From Candidatus Fukatsuia endosymbiont of Tuberolachnus salignus (lineage in GTDB: Bacteria > Pseudomonadota > Gammaproteobacteria > Enterobacterales > Enterobacteriaceae), in NCBI RefSeq assembly GCF_964030845.1, contig NZ_OZ034983.1, positions 1,240,001-1,304,000 of the forward strand: a stretch of 64,000 bases of DNA. The letters are read 5' to 3'. Numbering within the stretch: position 1 is the stretch's first letter; every line of letters starts with the position of its first letter. Of the stretch, positions 45,612 through 54,752 are shown piece after piece. The position numbers and the translations under genes were made by a program. The notes under the pieces are model-generated. The model did not search any database, was not told where the DNA came from, and saw only the letters and a list, made by a program, of their open reading frames with translations.

Positions 45612-46435
45612 TTATCTAATTTCCATGTTATAAATTGCTGCAATCAGATTAAATCGTAATCCAAAACGTTTTCGCCTGTTTCGATAACGATCTGATACGA
45701 TTTTAAATCGTTTAATCATACCAATGACATTTTCGTTTAATACACGCTGGCTTGATAACTCACGATTGTTGCGTTTATCTTCTTGTGTTAAGGGATTTTT
45801 CTTTGTCTTTTTCTTAGGCAACGCCGAGTTTGAATGGATCTTGCCAAGCCCTTGGTAACCTGTATCTGTCACTGTTTTGATTTCAGGATGTATTCGCACG
45901 CCAGACTCTTTGAACAACCTAAAATCATGACGCCTCCCATGAGTAAAGCTTGTACAGATGACTGCTTTGCTTTTTTTATCGACGATCACTTGGGTTTTTA
46001 AGGTGGGTCGTTTCTTTTTTCCTGAGTAAAACTGCTTTTGTTTTTTTGGGGACGTTCAATCGGCGTTTCTGTGGCATCAATAAGAACGAGCTCATACTCC
46101 CTATCACTTTTTAATAAAGCTTTGCGTCCAGGGAGTGCAAAATCAGGATGCTTTATTAGCGTATTTTCTATCCATTTAATCGTTTCATAGCAGGTGCTCT
46201 CACTCACCCCATCGCTTCGGCTAACATGAAAATAAGTGCGATATTCCCGTAGATACTCAAGGGCCATTAATAAGCGATCTTCTAAACCCAGCTTGGTTTT
46301 CCGACCTCCGTTCCCTTGCTTACATTTATCTGCTTCATTCAATATCTTTATCATCTTTTCAAATGTACTGCGTTTAACTCCGGTTAAGCGCCGAAATTTT
46401 TCCTCTTCCAATACCTTTATTTGTTCATATTTCAT
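45612..46435 (-). CDS. IS5-like transposase with programmed -1 frameshift
   Basis: Two ORFs make one transposase. The first (46435-45998) has the helix-turn-helix domain of DDE superfamily endonucleases and the first catalytic aspartate in LIDATETPIERP. The second (frame open from about 46040 to 45612) has TDTGYQGL and the NENVIGMIKRFK region. The join is the classic slippery heptamer A-AAA-AAC at 46046-46040, in the correct zero-frame phase; a -1 shift gives the continuous KKQKQFYSGKKKRPTLK sequence typical of the family. The element looks potentially active apart from the family-2 insertion outside the coding region. Confidence 0.85.
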
Positions 46436-46483
46436 GGGGGCTCCTTGTTCAGGAGATTTTTAACAACATTCCTACATGAATGC

Positions 46484-46587
46484 TATAGCAGGCGCCGTAT
46501 CAGTTGATTATGAAAATCAGAAATAACATATTGATATTAATTAATATTTATTAACAAAAGTGATCACGTTACATGGCGCCTGCTATA
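46484..46587. repeat. Palindromic element family 2, copy 1 (104 bp)
   Basis: Ends are perfect 13-bp inverted repeats TATAGCAGGCGCC / GGCGCCTGCTATA around an AT-rich core. Homologous to 47643-47746 in reverse orientation and of the same length. Inserted inside the right end of the IS5-like element. Confidence 0.9.
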
Positions 46588-47403
46588 GTTTCCGAAGAGG
46601 TCTAATGTATTTGAAATCGTAGCAAGTGATCTGTGTTCAGGTCGTTTAAATACCAGCTGATTTTCTAGCGACAACAAGGGATCAAAGCGATAACCCTGCA
46701 AATCAAAATCGAGGAGTTGTTCTACTTTACTCAAGCGATTTTGGATAATAAAACGGCTCATCAATCCACGGGCTTTTTTTGCGTAAAAACTGATGACTTT
46801 GTATTTACCACTCTTTTCATCAAGAAACACGGGTTTGATCAATTTTCCTGTCAATTTTTTCGTATCCACCGCTTTAAAATATTCATCAGAGGCGAGATTA
46901 ATCAGCACATCATCTCCTTGCTGTTCTAACGCCTGATTTAATTGTTCGTTTAGGCTATATCTCCAGAAAGCGTACAGATCTTTACCTCGCGGGTTTGTCA
47001 GTTTAGTCCCCATTTCAAGACGATAAGGTTGCATTAGATCGAGTGGACGCAATAAACCGTATAATCCAGACAATATACGCAGATGGCTTTGCGCGAAACC
47101 AAAATCAGCGTCAGTAAAGTCTATAGCCTGGAGACCGCTATACAGATCGCCTTTAAAAGCCAAAATAGCTTGACGTGCGTTTTCCAAGGTAAATTCAGGA
47201 TGCCACTCATTAAAACGGACAGTATTTAACGTGGCGAGTTTATCACTTATCCCCATTAGACTGGCGATTTGTGACGGTGTTAGTGTACGGCAAATTTTGA
47301 TTAACGCCTGGGATTGATCCAGCAATTGAGGTTGAGTAAATTTATCGGTGGCTAACGGGCTTTGATAATCAAGCGTTTTTGCCGGAGAAATAATAATTAG
47401 CAT
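46564..47403 (-). CDS. yaaA: Peroxide stress protein YaaA, 3' end altered
   Basis: YaaA family protein that lowers free iron under hydrogen peroxide stress. Residues 1-258 match E. coli YaaA (MLIIISPAKTLDYQSPL to LVFKRPEHR). The native end is followed by about 20 extra residues, the last of them encoded by the right inverted repeat of the IS5-like element and the family-2 element (stop at 46564). The start at 47403 fits the family and has GGA upstream; the frame is open to 47514. The thrC-yaaA neighbourhood is ancestral. The core is complete, so function is plausible. Confidence 0.92.
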   Translation of the reverse strand: MLIIISPAKTLDYQSPLATDKFTQPQLLDQSQALIKICRTLTPSQIASLMGISDKLATLNTVRFNEWHPEFTLENARQAILAFKGDLYSGLQAIDFTDADFGFAQSHLRILSGLYGLLRPLDLMQPYRLEMGTKLTNPRGKDLYAFWRYSLNEQLNQALEQQGDDVLINLASDEYFKAVDTKKLTGKLIKPVFLDEKSGKYKVISFYAKKARGLMSRFIIQNRLSKVEQLLDFDLQGYRFDPLLSLENQLVFKRPEHRSLATISNTLDLFGNYSRRHVT

Positions 47404-47744
47404 AATAACATCCAGTTGATCAACATAAGAGGACACTGTAGCAAACAGTCGACAAGAATAGGTAGTTGCACCCTGTTCTCCATGCAACAACATGCCTGAA
47501 CTGCTTCGCATCAATAATTTTTTGTACCCTATACCCTTCGCCTTTCAAGTTACGGCGGCGTTGGCTGCCCGCACTCATTCCAGTCTGTACACTCCTGGGA
47601 TTCGATTGATTGCCGCCTTGCCGTAACTCGAAATTCATTAGGTATAGCAGGCGCCATGTAACCTGAGCGATTTTGTTAACAAATATTCATTAAAATCAAT
47701 ATATTATTGTTAACTTTCATAATCAACTTATACGGCACCTGCTA
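47404..47744. other. Region upstream of yaaA filled with repeat elements
   Basis: Contains a family-3 element (47530-47646) directly abutting a family-2 element (47643-47746), sharing the TATA between them, and then the left end of an IS630 element. No gene. The yaaA promoter should lie within 47404-47530. Confidence 0.7.
47530..47646. repeat. Palindromic element family 3, copy 2 (117 bp)
   Basis: Near-identical to 10017-10143 over both arms (TATACCCTTCGCCTTTCAAG and CGTAACTCGAAATTCATT), with a shorter loop. Same orientation as copy 1. Confidence 0.85.
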
Positions 47745-47746
47745 TA
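47643..47746. repeat. Palindromic element family 2, copy 2 (104 bp)
   Basis: Ends TATAGCAGGCGCC and GGCACCTGCTATA. Inverted relative to copy 1 and similar throughout, with scattered substitutions in the AT-rich core. Confidence 0.88.
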
Positions 47747-48846
47747 TATACCCGTGATCAATGAAGATGCTTGATTTTGAAGTCGATAAGGATCATGCTC
47801 ATAGCCATGAAAATAGAGCTGACTGCTGACCAGAAAATTACCCTCGAAGCCCAACATCGTCAAAGCCATGACCGCCGTGTCTGTGACAGGATCCGGTGTG
47901 TTTTGTTGTCCGCAGACGGCTGGACTCCCCCTATGATTGCTCACTCACAGCTCATTAATGAAACCACGGTGCGGCGCCACCTTACAGACTATCATAAACT
48001 CAACAAGCTCAAGCCTGAAAATGGCGGCTCCGATGGCTATCTCAATGCGGAACAGACCACGTCGCTGGTTGAACATCTCACCCAGCCGCTCTACCACCAC
48101 AATCACCAAATTGTGGCCTATATCGCTGGACGCTGGAACATCACCTTTACCGTATCAGGTCTGTATAAAGGGTTGAAGCAGCATGGCTTTAGCTATAAAA
48201 AGCCGAAAGGTGTTCCGCATAAATTTGCCGTTGAGAAACAGCAGCAATTTATAAAGACCTACAGCGAATTGAAAGACGCCGCGGGTAATGACCCCATACT
48301 GTTTATTGATGCCGTTCATCCGACACAAGCCACCAAAATAAGCTACGGCTGGATACGAAAAGGCCAGGATAAAACGATAGAGACCACCGGGAGCAGAACG
48401 CGGTTGAATATCATGGGAGCCTTGAACATCCAGAATGTGGCTAACCCCATAATCCGTGATGATGAGACGATTAACAGCGAAAATGTGGTTCACTTCCTGT
48501 CTGCCATTCGCGCGCATTATCCCATCACGACAACGGCACATGTGATCCTCGAGGGTGCAGGCTATCACCGTTCACAGCTTGTGCAAGACGCCGCGCTTAC
48601 GTTGAATATCCAGCTTCATTACCTTCCGCCGTATAGCCCGAATCTAAACCTGATAGAGCGATTGTGGAAGGTGATGAATGAGCAAACACGAAACAATAGA
48701 TATTACCCATCTAAACAGAGTTTTAAGAACGATATCTTAAACTTCTTTGAGGTGAAGCTACCACAAATGGCAAGTTCTCTGGTATCTCGCTTAAACGATA
48801 ATTTCCAGGCGCTAAATCCTGCATCTTGATTTCACTTGGGTATATA
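47745..48846 (+). mobile_element. IS630-family element A
   Basis: Imperfect inverted ends TATATACCCGTGATCAATGA and TATATACCCAAGTGAAATCA (complement), enclosing one transposase gene. It shares its right-end TATATA with the left end of the next IS630 element, so the two are abutted. Confidence 0.75.
47807..48829 (+). CDS. IS630-family transposase with altered catalytic aspartate
   Basis: 340-residue transposase with N-terminal helix-turn-helix regions and a C-terminal DDE domain. The first catalytic aspartate is present (ILFIDAVHPT) and so is the final glutamate (NLNLIERLWKVM). The second, normally LDGAGYH or LDNSGYH, reads ILEGAGYH: Asp is replaced by Glu. That probably impairs catalysis. The start at 47807 (MKIELTADQK) aligns with the neighbouring paralogue; the frame is open to 47771. 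Confidence 0.88.
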   Translation: MKIELTADQKITLEAQHRQSHDRRVCDRIRCVLLSADGWTPPMIAHSQLINETTVRRHLTDYHKLNKLKPENGGSDGYLNAEQTTSLVEHLTQPLYHHNHQIVAYIAGRWNITFTVSGLYKGLKQHGFSYKKPKGVPHKFAVEKQQQFIKTYSELKDAAGNDPILFIDAVHPTQATKISYGWIRKGQDKTIETTGSRTRLNIMGALNIQNVANPIIRDDETINSENVVHFLSAIRAHYPITTTAHVILEGAGYHRSQLVQDAALTLNIQLHYLPPYSPNLNLIERLWKVMNEQTRNNRYYPSKQSFKNDILNFFEVKLPQMASSLVSRLNDNFQALNPAS

Positions 48847-49942
48847 CCCATCGCCATTAAAACCACTGGAAAATTTGCTCAACTAGATTAAAAATAAGGT
48901 CATGAAAATAAACTCACTGACAGCCTCTCAAAAACAAGATTTGGAACGCCTTAATCGTTACGAACACGATGGCCGTGTTCGAGATCGAATCAAAGCGGTG
49001 TTGTTGAAAAATGAAGGCTGGAATAACAAAGCGATTGCCCAAGCATTACGTATTCATGAAGAAACAGTGAGGCAACATGTAACAGATTGGCTTTCAGACG
49101 AAAAATTAAAGCCTGAAAATGGCGGCTCGTATAGTAAGTTGAGCGTGCATGAATCTTTATTGCTTGAAAAACACATTGAAAGCACGACTTATAGCCGTGT
49201 CATCGATATCTGTGCTTATGTGGAAACCCAATTTGGCGTCTGTTACACCGTATCTGGCATGACAAAATGGCTGAAAGCGCATTGTTTTAGCTATAAGCAG
49301 CCCAAAGCGACGCCGGTTAAAGTGGATGTTGCTCAGCAAGAAGCGTTTATCGCGTCTTATTTCACTTTGCTAGAGAGTGCTCTTAAGAATGAACCGATTG
49401 TTTTTATGGATTCAGCCCCTCCAACGATGGCTACTAAAGTGGTCTGCGGTTGGATAAGGAAAGGCAAAGATAAGCCGCTGGTCAAAACAGGGGCAAAAAC
49501 ACGGGTTAATGTCATGGGAGCCATTGAATTGAGCACCATGAAGGTGGTCAGTGCCCGTCCTGAGCAGGTGAATTCAGAAACCACCGTCGCTTTTTTTGAG
49601 CAGCTCAAAGCTGCTTATCCTGATGCACAAAAGATACACATTATTTTAGATAATTCTGGCTATCATTGCCGTCAGCGAGTCAAAGACGCCGCATTAGAGA
49701 AGGCTATCGTACTCCATTATTTACCCCCTTATAGCCCTAATCTTAATCCCATCGAGCGATTATGGAAGGTCATGAACGAGCGTGTCAGAAACAACCGATT
49801 TTTCTCTTCAGCCAAAGAGTTTCGTGGGGCTATAGCCGAATTTTTTGATAGTACATTGGCAAAAATTGCTCCCTTTCTCAGGGGCAGAATTAACGATAAT
49901 TTCCAAACCATCTAATCCAGACCTTCAAGTTGAATGAGTATA
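48843..49942 (+). mobile_element. IS630-family element B
   Basis: Ends TATACCCATCGCC and, complement, TATACTCATTCAA. Encloses an intact transposase. It is related to element A but well diverged from it. Confidence 0.7.
48902..49915 (+). CDS. IS630-family transposase, apparently intact
   Basis: 337-residue transposase, paralogue of the one at 47807-48829. All three catalytic positions are present: VFMDSAPP, IILDNSGYH and LNPIERLWKVMNE. N-terminal helix-turn-helix segments cover about residues 10-80. It is a single frame with no stops, so it may be active. The TATACC-type ends resemble those of the family-3 elements, which it could mobilise. Confidence 0.92.
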   Translation: MKINSLTASQKQDLERLNRYEHDGRVRDRIKAVLLKNEGWNNKAIAQALRIHEETVRQHVTDWLSDEKLKPENGGSYSKLSVHESLLLEKHIESTTYSRVIDICAYVETQFGVCYTVSGMTKWLKAHCFSYKQPKATPVKVDVAQQEAFIASYFTLLESALKNEPIVFMDSAPPTMATKVVCGWIRKGKDKPLVKTGAKTRVNVMGAIELSTMKVVSARPEQVNSETTVAFFEQLKAAYPDAQKIHIILDNSGYHCRQRVKDAALEKAIVLHYLPPYSPNLNPIERLWKVMNERVRNNRFFSSAKEFRGAIAEFFDSTLAKIAPFLRGRINDNFQTI

Positions 49943-49954
49943 AATGCCTATGAG

Positions 49955-49981
49955 CCTGTTTGAAATCTCTTGTGCTCGCTG
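49955..49981 (+). repeat. 26-bp repeat (CCTGTTYGAAATCTC type), copy 2
   Basis: Matches the minus strand of 9266-9292 and, less well, 10168-10193. Located between the IS630 element B and mutS. Confidence 0.5.
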
Positions 49982-50152
49982 ATACGTCGTCAAAAATAGG
50001 CTCCTACAACATGATTCGTTGTTACAAACGAAATTTGCGAGAAATTTCGCATTTTTTCCGGTGTTAGTTTACTAATCACTAGGATAACATTGCAGGTTGT
50101 ACTAAAAAATTGCAGTTAATTTTAAATTCAATGGATTAGATAAAATAACCTT

Positions 50153-52717
50153 ATGAATAATAATAAAAAATTAGATGCTCACACACCTATGATGCAACAG
50201 TACCTTCGTTTAAAAGCGAAACATCCTGAGATATTATTGTTTTACCGTATGGGAGATTTTTATGAACTATTTTATGACGACGCTAAACGGGCATCGAAAC
50301 TGTTAGATATTTCACTGACCAAACGGGGTCAATCTGCGGGTGATCCCATCCCTATGGCGGGTGTACCTTATCATGCGGTAGAAAATTATTTAGCAAAGCT
50401 GGTTCAATTAGGTGAATCCGTCGCTATCTGTGAACAAATGGGCGATCCTTCGACGAGTAAGGGGCCGCTAGAACGCAAAGTCGTTCGTATTGTTACTCCG
50501 GGCACAATCAGTGACGAAGCTTTGTTACCAGAACGACAAGATAATTTATTGGCAGCTATTTGGCAGGATGCACAAGGTTTTGGTTATGCCACATTAGACA
50601 TTAGCTCGGGTCAATTTTTGTTGACTGAACTGGTAGACGCTACGACTGTAGCCGCAGAGTTGCAGCGCACAAATCCGGCTGAATTATTATATTCTGAAGA
50701 TTTTTCACAAAAAGCAATGTGGTTGATAGAAAATCACCACGGGTTACGTCGTCGTCCCGCATGGGAGTTTGGGCTTGCGACGGCACGGCAACAGCTAAAC
50801 CAACAATTTGGTACGCAAGATCTAAACGGTTTTGGTGTAGAGCAAGCTCCTCTGGCACTACGGGCAGCGGGCTGCTTGTTACAATATGTCAAAAGTACGC
50901 AACTGACTGCTTTACCACATATCCGCGATCTTATTATGGTGCGTCAGCAAGATGGCATTATTATGGATGCTGCTACTCGTCGTAATCTGGAAATCACACA
51001 AAATTTATCCGGTGGTAGCGAGAATACGCTCGCCGCTATTGTGGATTGTAGTGTCACTCCAATGGGTAGTCGGATGCTGAAACGTTGGTTACATATGCCG
51101 ATTAGAGATAGCGAAGTGTTAACTCATCGCCAGCAGGCTATCAGTGGATTACAAAATATTACTGCTGATTTGCAACCGCTTCTGCGCCAGGTAGGCGATT
51201 TAGAACGTATCTTAGCTCGTTTGGCATTGTGTACCGCTCGACCACGAGATCTAGCAAGAATACGCCATGCCTTCCAGCAGTTTCCTGGGATCCATCTTTC
51301 GTTAGCATTAATTGAAGTGCCTCATATACAGACCCTACGATCAAAAATTGGTCAATTTGATGATTTACTGGCTTTATTGGAACATGCTATCGTTGAAACA
51401 CCGCCGGTATTAGTGCGTGATGGCGGTGTTATTGCGCCCGGCTACAACGTTGAATTAGATGAATGGCGAGCACTAGCAGATGGTGCTACTGACTATTTGG
51501 ATCGCTTGGAGATCCGTGAACGTGAAAAACTAGGACTAGATACGCTTAAAGTGGGTTTTAACGGTGTGCATGGCTATTATATTCAGGTTAGCCGTGCCCA
51601 AAGCCATGCGGTTCCCATTCATTATGTGCGTAGACAAACACTCAAAAATGCGGAACGTTATATCATTCCTGAATTGAAAGAATACGAAGACAAAGTGTTA
51701 ACCGCCAAAAGTAAAGCGTTAGCCATTGAAAAAAGCTTATATGAAGAAATTTTCGATCTTTTATTGCTCTATTTGGCTGCACTGCAATGTAGTGCTGGTG
51801 CCCTAGCTGAATTAGATGTATTGACCAATCTGGCTGAAAGAGCGGAAACACTCAATTATGTTTGCCCGATTTTGAGCAATAAGCCGGAGATTACTATTAT
51901 CGCTGGGCGCCATCCTGTTGTTGAGCAAGTATTAAAAGAACCTTTTATTTCCAACCCTCTATTACTTTCTCCACAACGTCGCATGCTGATTATTACCGGG
52001 CCTAATATGGGAGGGAAAAGTACCTATATGCGTCAAACTGCGCTGATAGTGCTGCTTGCCCATATAGGTAGTTTTGTTCCCGCAGAACAGGCGACCATTG
52101 GATCCATAGATCGTATTTTCACGCGCGTTGGCGCAGCAGATGATCTCGCGTCTGGGCGTTCAACCTTTATGGTAGAAATGACGGAAACAGCAAATATCCT
52201 GCATAATGCAACGCAGCAAAGCTTGGTATTAATGGATGAAATTGGTCGTGGAACATCGACCTATGATGGTTTATCTCTCGCTTGGGCCTGCGCAGAAGAC
52301 CTCGCCAACCGTATTCAAGCAATGACATTGTTTGCTACTCATTATTTTGAGCTAACAACTTTGCCAGAAAAAACGGCAGCTGTAGTGAATATTCATCTTG
52401 ACGCCAGAGAGCACGGTGAGACTATCGCTTTTATGCACAGTGTACAGGAGGGTGCCGCCAGTAAAAGTTATGGTCTGGCAGTGGCTGCCTTAGCGGGTGT
52501 ACCACGTGAAGTAGTAAAGCGTGCACGGCAAAAGTTAAAAGAGCTGGAATCGCTTACCAATAATGCCACAGTAAATAGTATCGACAGCTCTCCTGCGATT
52601 TTATTAAACGAGGAAGTTTCCCCAGCGCTAAAAGCACTCGAAGATTTAGATCCAGATATATTAAACCCTCGTCAAGCTTTAGAATGGCTATATCGCTTGA
52701 AAAACATGATTGAATGA
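50153..52717 (+). CDS. mutS: DNA mismatch repair protein MutS
   Basis: Recognises mismatches and starts methyl-directed repair with MutL. The 854-residue protein (E. coli 853) has the mismatch-reading F36-x-E38 in GDFYELF, connector, lever and clamp domains, and the ATPase domain with Walker A GPNMGGKST, DEIGRGTSTYDG and the C-terminal helix-turn-helix. No stop or frameshift, so mismatch repair via MutS seems kept despite surrounding decay. In E. coli its neighbours are different; insertion sequences flank it on both sides. Confidence 0.97.
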   Translation: MNNNKKLDAHTPMMQQYLRLKAKHPEILLFYRMGDFYELFYDDAKRASKLLDISLTKRGQSAGDPIPMAGVPYHAVENYLAKLVQLGESVAICEQMGDPSTSKGPLERKVVRIVTPGTISDEALLPERQDNLLAAIWQDAQGFGYATLDISSGQFLLTELVDATTVAAELQRTNPAELLYSEDFSQKAMWLIENHHGLRRRPAWEFGLATARQQLNQQFGTQDLNGFGVEQAPLALRAAGCLLQYVKSTQLTALPHIRDLIMVRQQDGIIMDAATRRNLEITQNLSGGSENTLAAIVDCSVTPMGSRMLKRWLHMPIRDSEVLTHRQQAISGLQNITADLQPLLRQVGDLERILARLALCTARPRDLARIRHAFQQFPGIHLSLALIEVPHIQTLRSKIGQFDDLLALLEHAIVETPPVLVRDGGVIAPGYNVELDEWRALADGATDYLDRLEIREREKLGLDTLKVGFNGVHGYYIQVSRAQSHAVPIHYVRRQTLKNAERYIIPELKEYEDKVLTAKSKALAIEKSLYEEIFDLLLLYLAALQCSAGALAELDVLTNLAERAETLNYVCPILSNKPEITIIAGRHPVVEQVLKEPFISNPLLLSPQRRMLIITGPNMGGKSTYMRQTALIVLLAHIGSFVPAEQATIGSIDRIFTRVGAADDLASGRSTFMVEMTETANILHNATQQSLVLMDEIGRGTSTYDGLSLAWACAEDLANRIQAMTLFATHYFELTTLPEKTAAVVNIHLDAREHGETIAFMHSVQEGAASKSYGLAVAALAGVPREVVKRARQKLKELESLTNNATVNSIDSSPAILLNEEVSPALKALEDLDPDILNPRQALEWLYRLKNMIE

Positions 52718-53563
52718 AATAGATTTTGGGCATACACCAGGTGTGTGGCTAGTACCATGCGGTATAATTGTAGTAGCTCAAACTTAACCTGGCAGACACA
52801 AGCTAAGCGATCGAATTTGTCAGAGTAGTCTGAGTGTGCGATGGTTCAAATAAATTATCGAGTTGTTTTTCTTTTACTAACTCTTTTGATGCAATCCAAG
52901 TTTCCCAGGGGGTTTTGCCATAACAATACCAGCCTGAATGAGGTCGCTCTCTGTTGTAGAATGCGAGCCATTTATCGATGTCTTGCTGAATGTCTTCCAA
53001 TGATGAATAAATTTTACGCCGAAACATCACGTCATAGCCTTCATTTTTCATCGTCTTATGAAACCGCTCACAGATACCATTAGTCTGCGGGCTGTATGCC
53101 TTGGTCCGCGTATGCTCGATATCTTCTAGCTCCAGGTAAAGCTGATACGCATGGGTTTCCTTTTTCCCCGAGTATTCTGACCCTCTGTCGGTCAGGATAC
53201 GCAATAAGGGAACCGCTTGCTCATCATATAATGGCAGCACCTGATCGTTTAACATATCTGCGGCAACCAAGGCATTTTTCTCTGTATAGACCTTGGCAAA
53301 AGCGACTTTGGAATAGGTATCAACAAAGGTCTGCTGATAAATTTTACCCACACCTTTAATGTGCCCCACGTAGTAAGTATCCTGAGAGCCGAGATAGCCC
53401 GGATGTTGCGTTTCAATTTGTCCATGAGCTTCTCGTTTATCCTGCACTTTTTCTAATGCTTGCAGTTGGGCTTCCGTCAGTAAGTACCCCTCCTGCGCTA
53501 CTTTGGCTTCCAAGGCAGAAAGGCGTTTCTTGATATTTTCCAGGTCAGATACCGTCTTGCCCA

Positions 53564-54523
53564 TCATGATGCAAGTGCTATTTTTGTATCGAATGGGATG
53601 CCTGATTTCAGCACACCATACGCCAGTTGGAGTAATTTGCGCATTGCCGCACAGACGCCCATTTTACCCCCTTTATGGCGTGATACGAGTCGTTGCCACT
53701 GTGCTTTCACTATCGGATTACAAGAAAGGGCAGCCAGAGCGGGCATATACAACGCTTTCCTGAGCTCGGTATGACCCCGTTTTGATAGGCGGCTCCGTCC
53801 TTTAAATAAACCTGATTCACAAAGTTTTGGGTTAAGCCCGGCATAGGCCACCACTGCCTTACTGTTAGTGAATTTTGACACATTACCCACATACGCCAGC
53901 AAACTGGCACTTAGTATTTCACCGATACCAGGAATACTCTCCAGCAACGCTTTATTTTTCTTTAAGTCAGGATCGTTATCGATATGGTTTTTTATTTTTT
54001 CTTTGGTGGCCTGGATTTGTTGTTTAAGTGCAGAAATGATTTCAAGCAGTGAGGATTGAACGACATCGTCAGCCACTGATTGCCGATTTTCTTGCATTTG
54101 CCTCATTTCCTCTAAACTCTTTAGATGGCGTACTAGCGCGGTTAATTGACGTTCGCTCAAGGGAGGAGGAGTCCAGAGGACAGGTGTATGCAGTGCGCAG
54201 TAGCGCACTATCATTTTTGCATCCCCCTGATCCGTCTTGTTCCGACTCAGTTCACTCTCACCAAAGGCATGAATACGTGATGGGTTTTCTAGGCTGACGT
54301 CAATGCCATTATCAACTAAGAACATAGCCAGTGGAACACTGTAACTCCCTGTGGCTTCGAGACAAATATGACAATCCCCGTAAGGGATAAGCCATTTCAG
54401 TAGTTGGCTAAATCCAGAGGGGGTATTCGGGAATGCTTTTGTTTTATACTTTTTTCTCTCTACCCACACTGCAACATCGAATTTTAATTTGGCAACATCA
54501 ATACCCACTGCGGTCTTGTCCAT
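53564..54523 (-). CDS. IS110-family DEDD transposase
   Basis: 319-residue RNA-guided-type recombinase. The N-terminal RuvC-like domain has GIDVAK, LEATGSY and KTDQGDAKM acidic motifs. The C-terminal Tnp domain has SIPGIGEILSASLLAYVG and the region with the serine used by this family, around the LSKRGHTELRKALYMPALAALS segment. The start at 54523 is chosen as MDKTAVGIDVAK; an in-frame ATG at 54538 is possible. The gene is intact, so the element may be active. Confidence 0.92.
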   Translation of the reverse strand: MDKTAVGIDVAKLKFDVAVWVERKKYKTKAFPNTPSGFSQLLKWLIPYGDCHICLEATGSYSVPLAMFLVDNGIDVSLENPSRIHAFGESELSRNKTDQGDAKMIVRYCALHTPVLWTPPPLSERQLTALVRHLKSLEEMRQMQENRQSVADDVVQSSLLEIISALKQQIQATKEKIKNHIDNDPDLKKNKALLESIPGIGEILSASLLAYVGNVSKFTNSKAVVAYAGLNPKLCESGLFKGRSRLSKRGHTELRKALYMPALAALSCNPIVKAQWQRLVSRHKGGKMGVCAAMRKLLQLAYGVLKSGIPFDTKIALAS

Positions 54524-54752
54524 GGCTGATTCTCCCATGAAAAACAGATAATTAAATGATCGCCCCGACCTTCCTTATAAATACGTGCTCTTAGCACAAG
54601 ATACCGTTCGGTCTTACAGGCGACGATAAATATGTCACCGGGGTTTTATCTGACTGCACAAGCTTTAAGCCTAAGGGCGCAAACAAACTCTCCGGTGACA
54701 TCCCAATGATCAGTTGGGGATCATCAACCTTTGAAAGTTAATAATCAAGATA
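54524..54752 (-). ncRNA. Candidate IS110 bridge RNA region
   Basis: IS110-group elements encode a bridge RNA in the non-coding end upstream of the transposase. This 229-bp stretch is free of ORFs and has pairing arms, for example CACCGGGG/CTCCGGTG segments (about 54636-54705) and CCCAATGATCAGTTGGGG (54702-54719). The exact RNA ends and the target- and donor-binding loops are not established by eye. Confidence 0.5.

Larger units (their letters stand above)
45591..46602 (-). mobile_element. IS5-like insertion sequence, interrupted by a family-2 element
   Basis: Terminal inverted repeats GACCTCTTCGGAAAC and GTTTCCGAAGAGGTC, flanked by TA on both sides. It encodes a two-frame transposase. A 104-bp family-2 element (46484-46587) is inserted just inside its right end, at a TA. 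The insertion sequence itself sits at the 3' end of yaaA. Confidence 0.88.
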
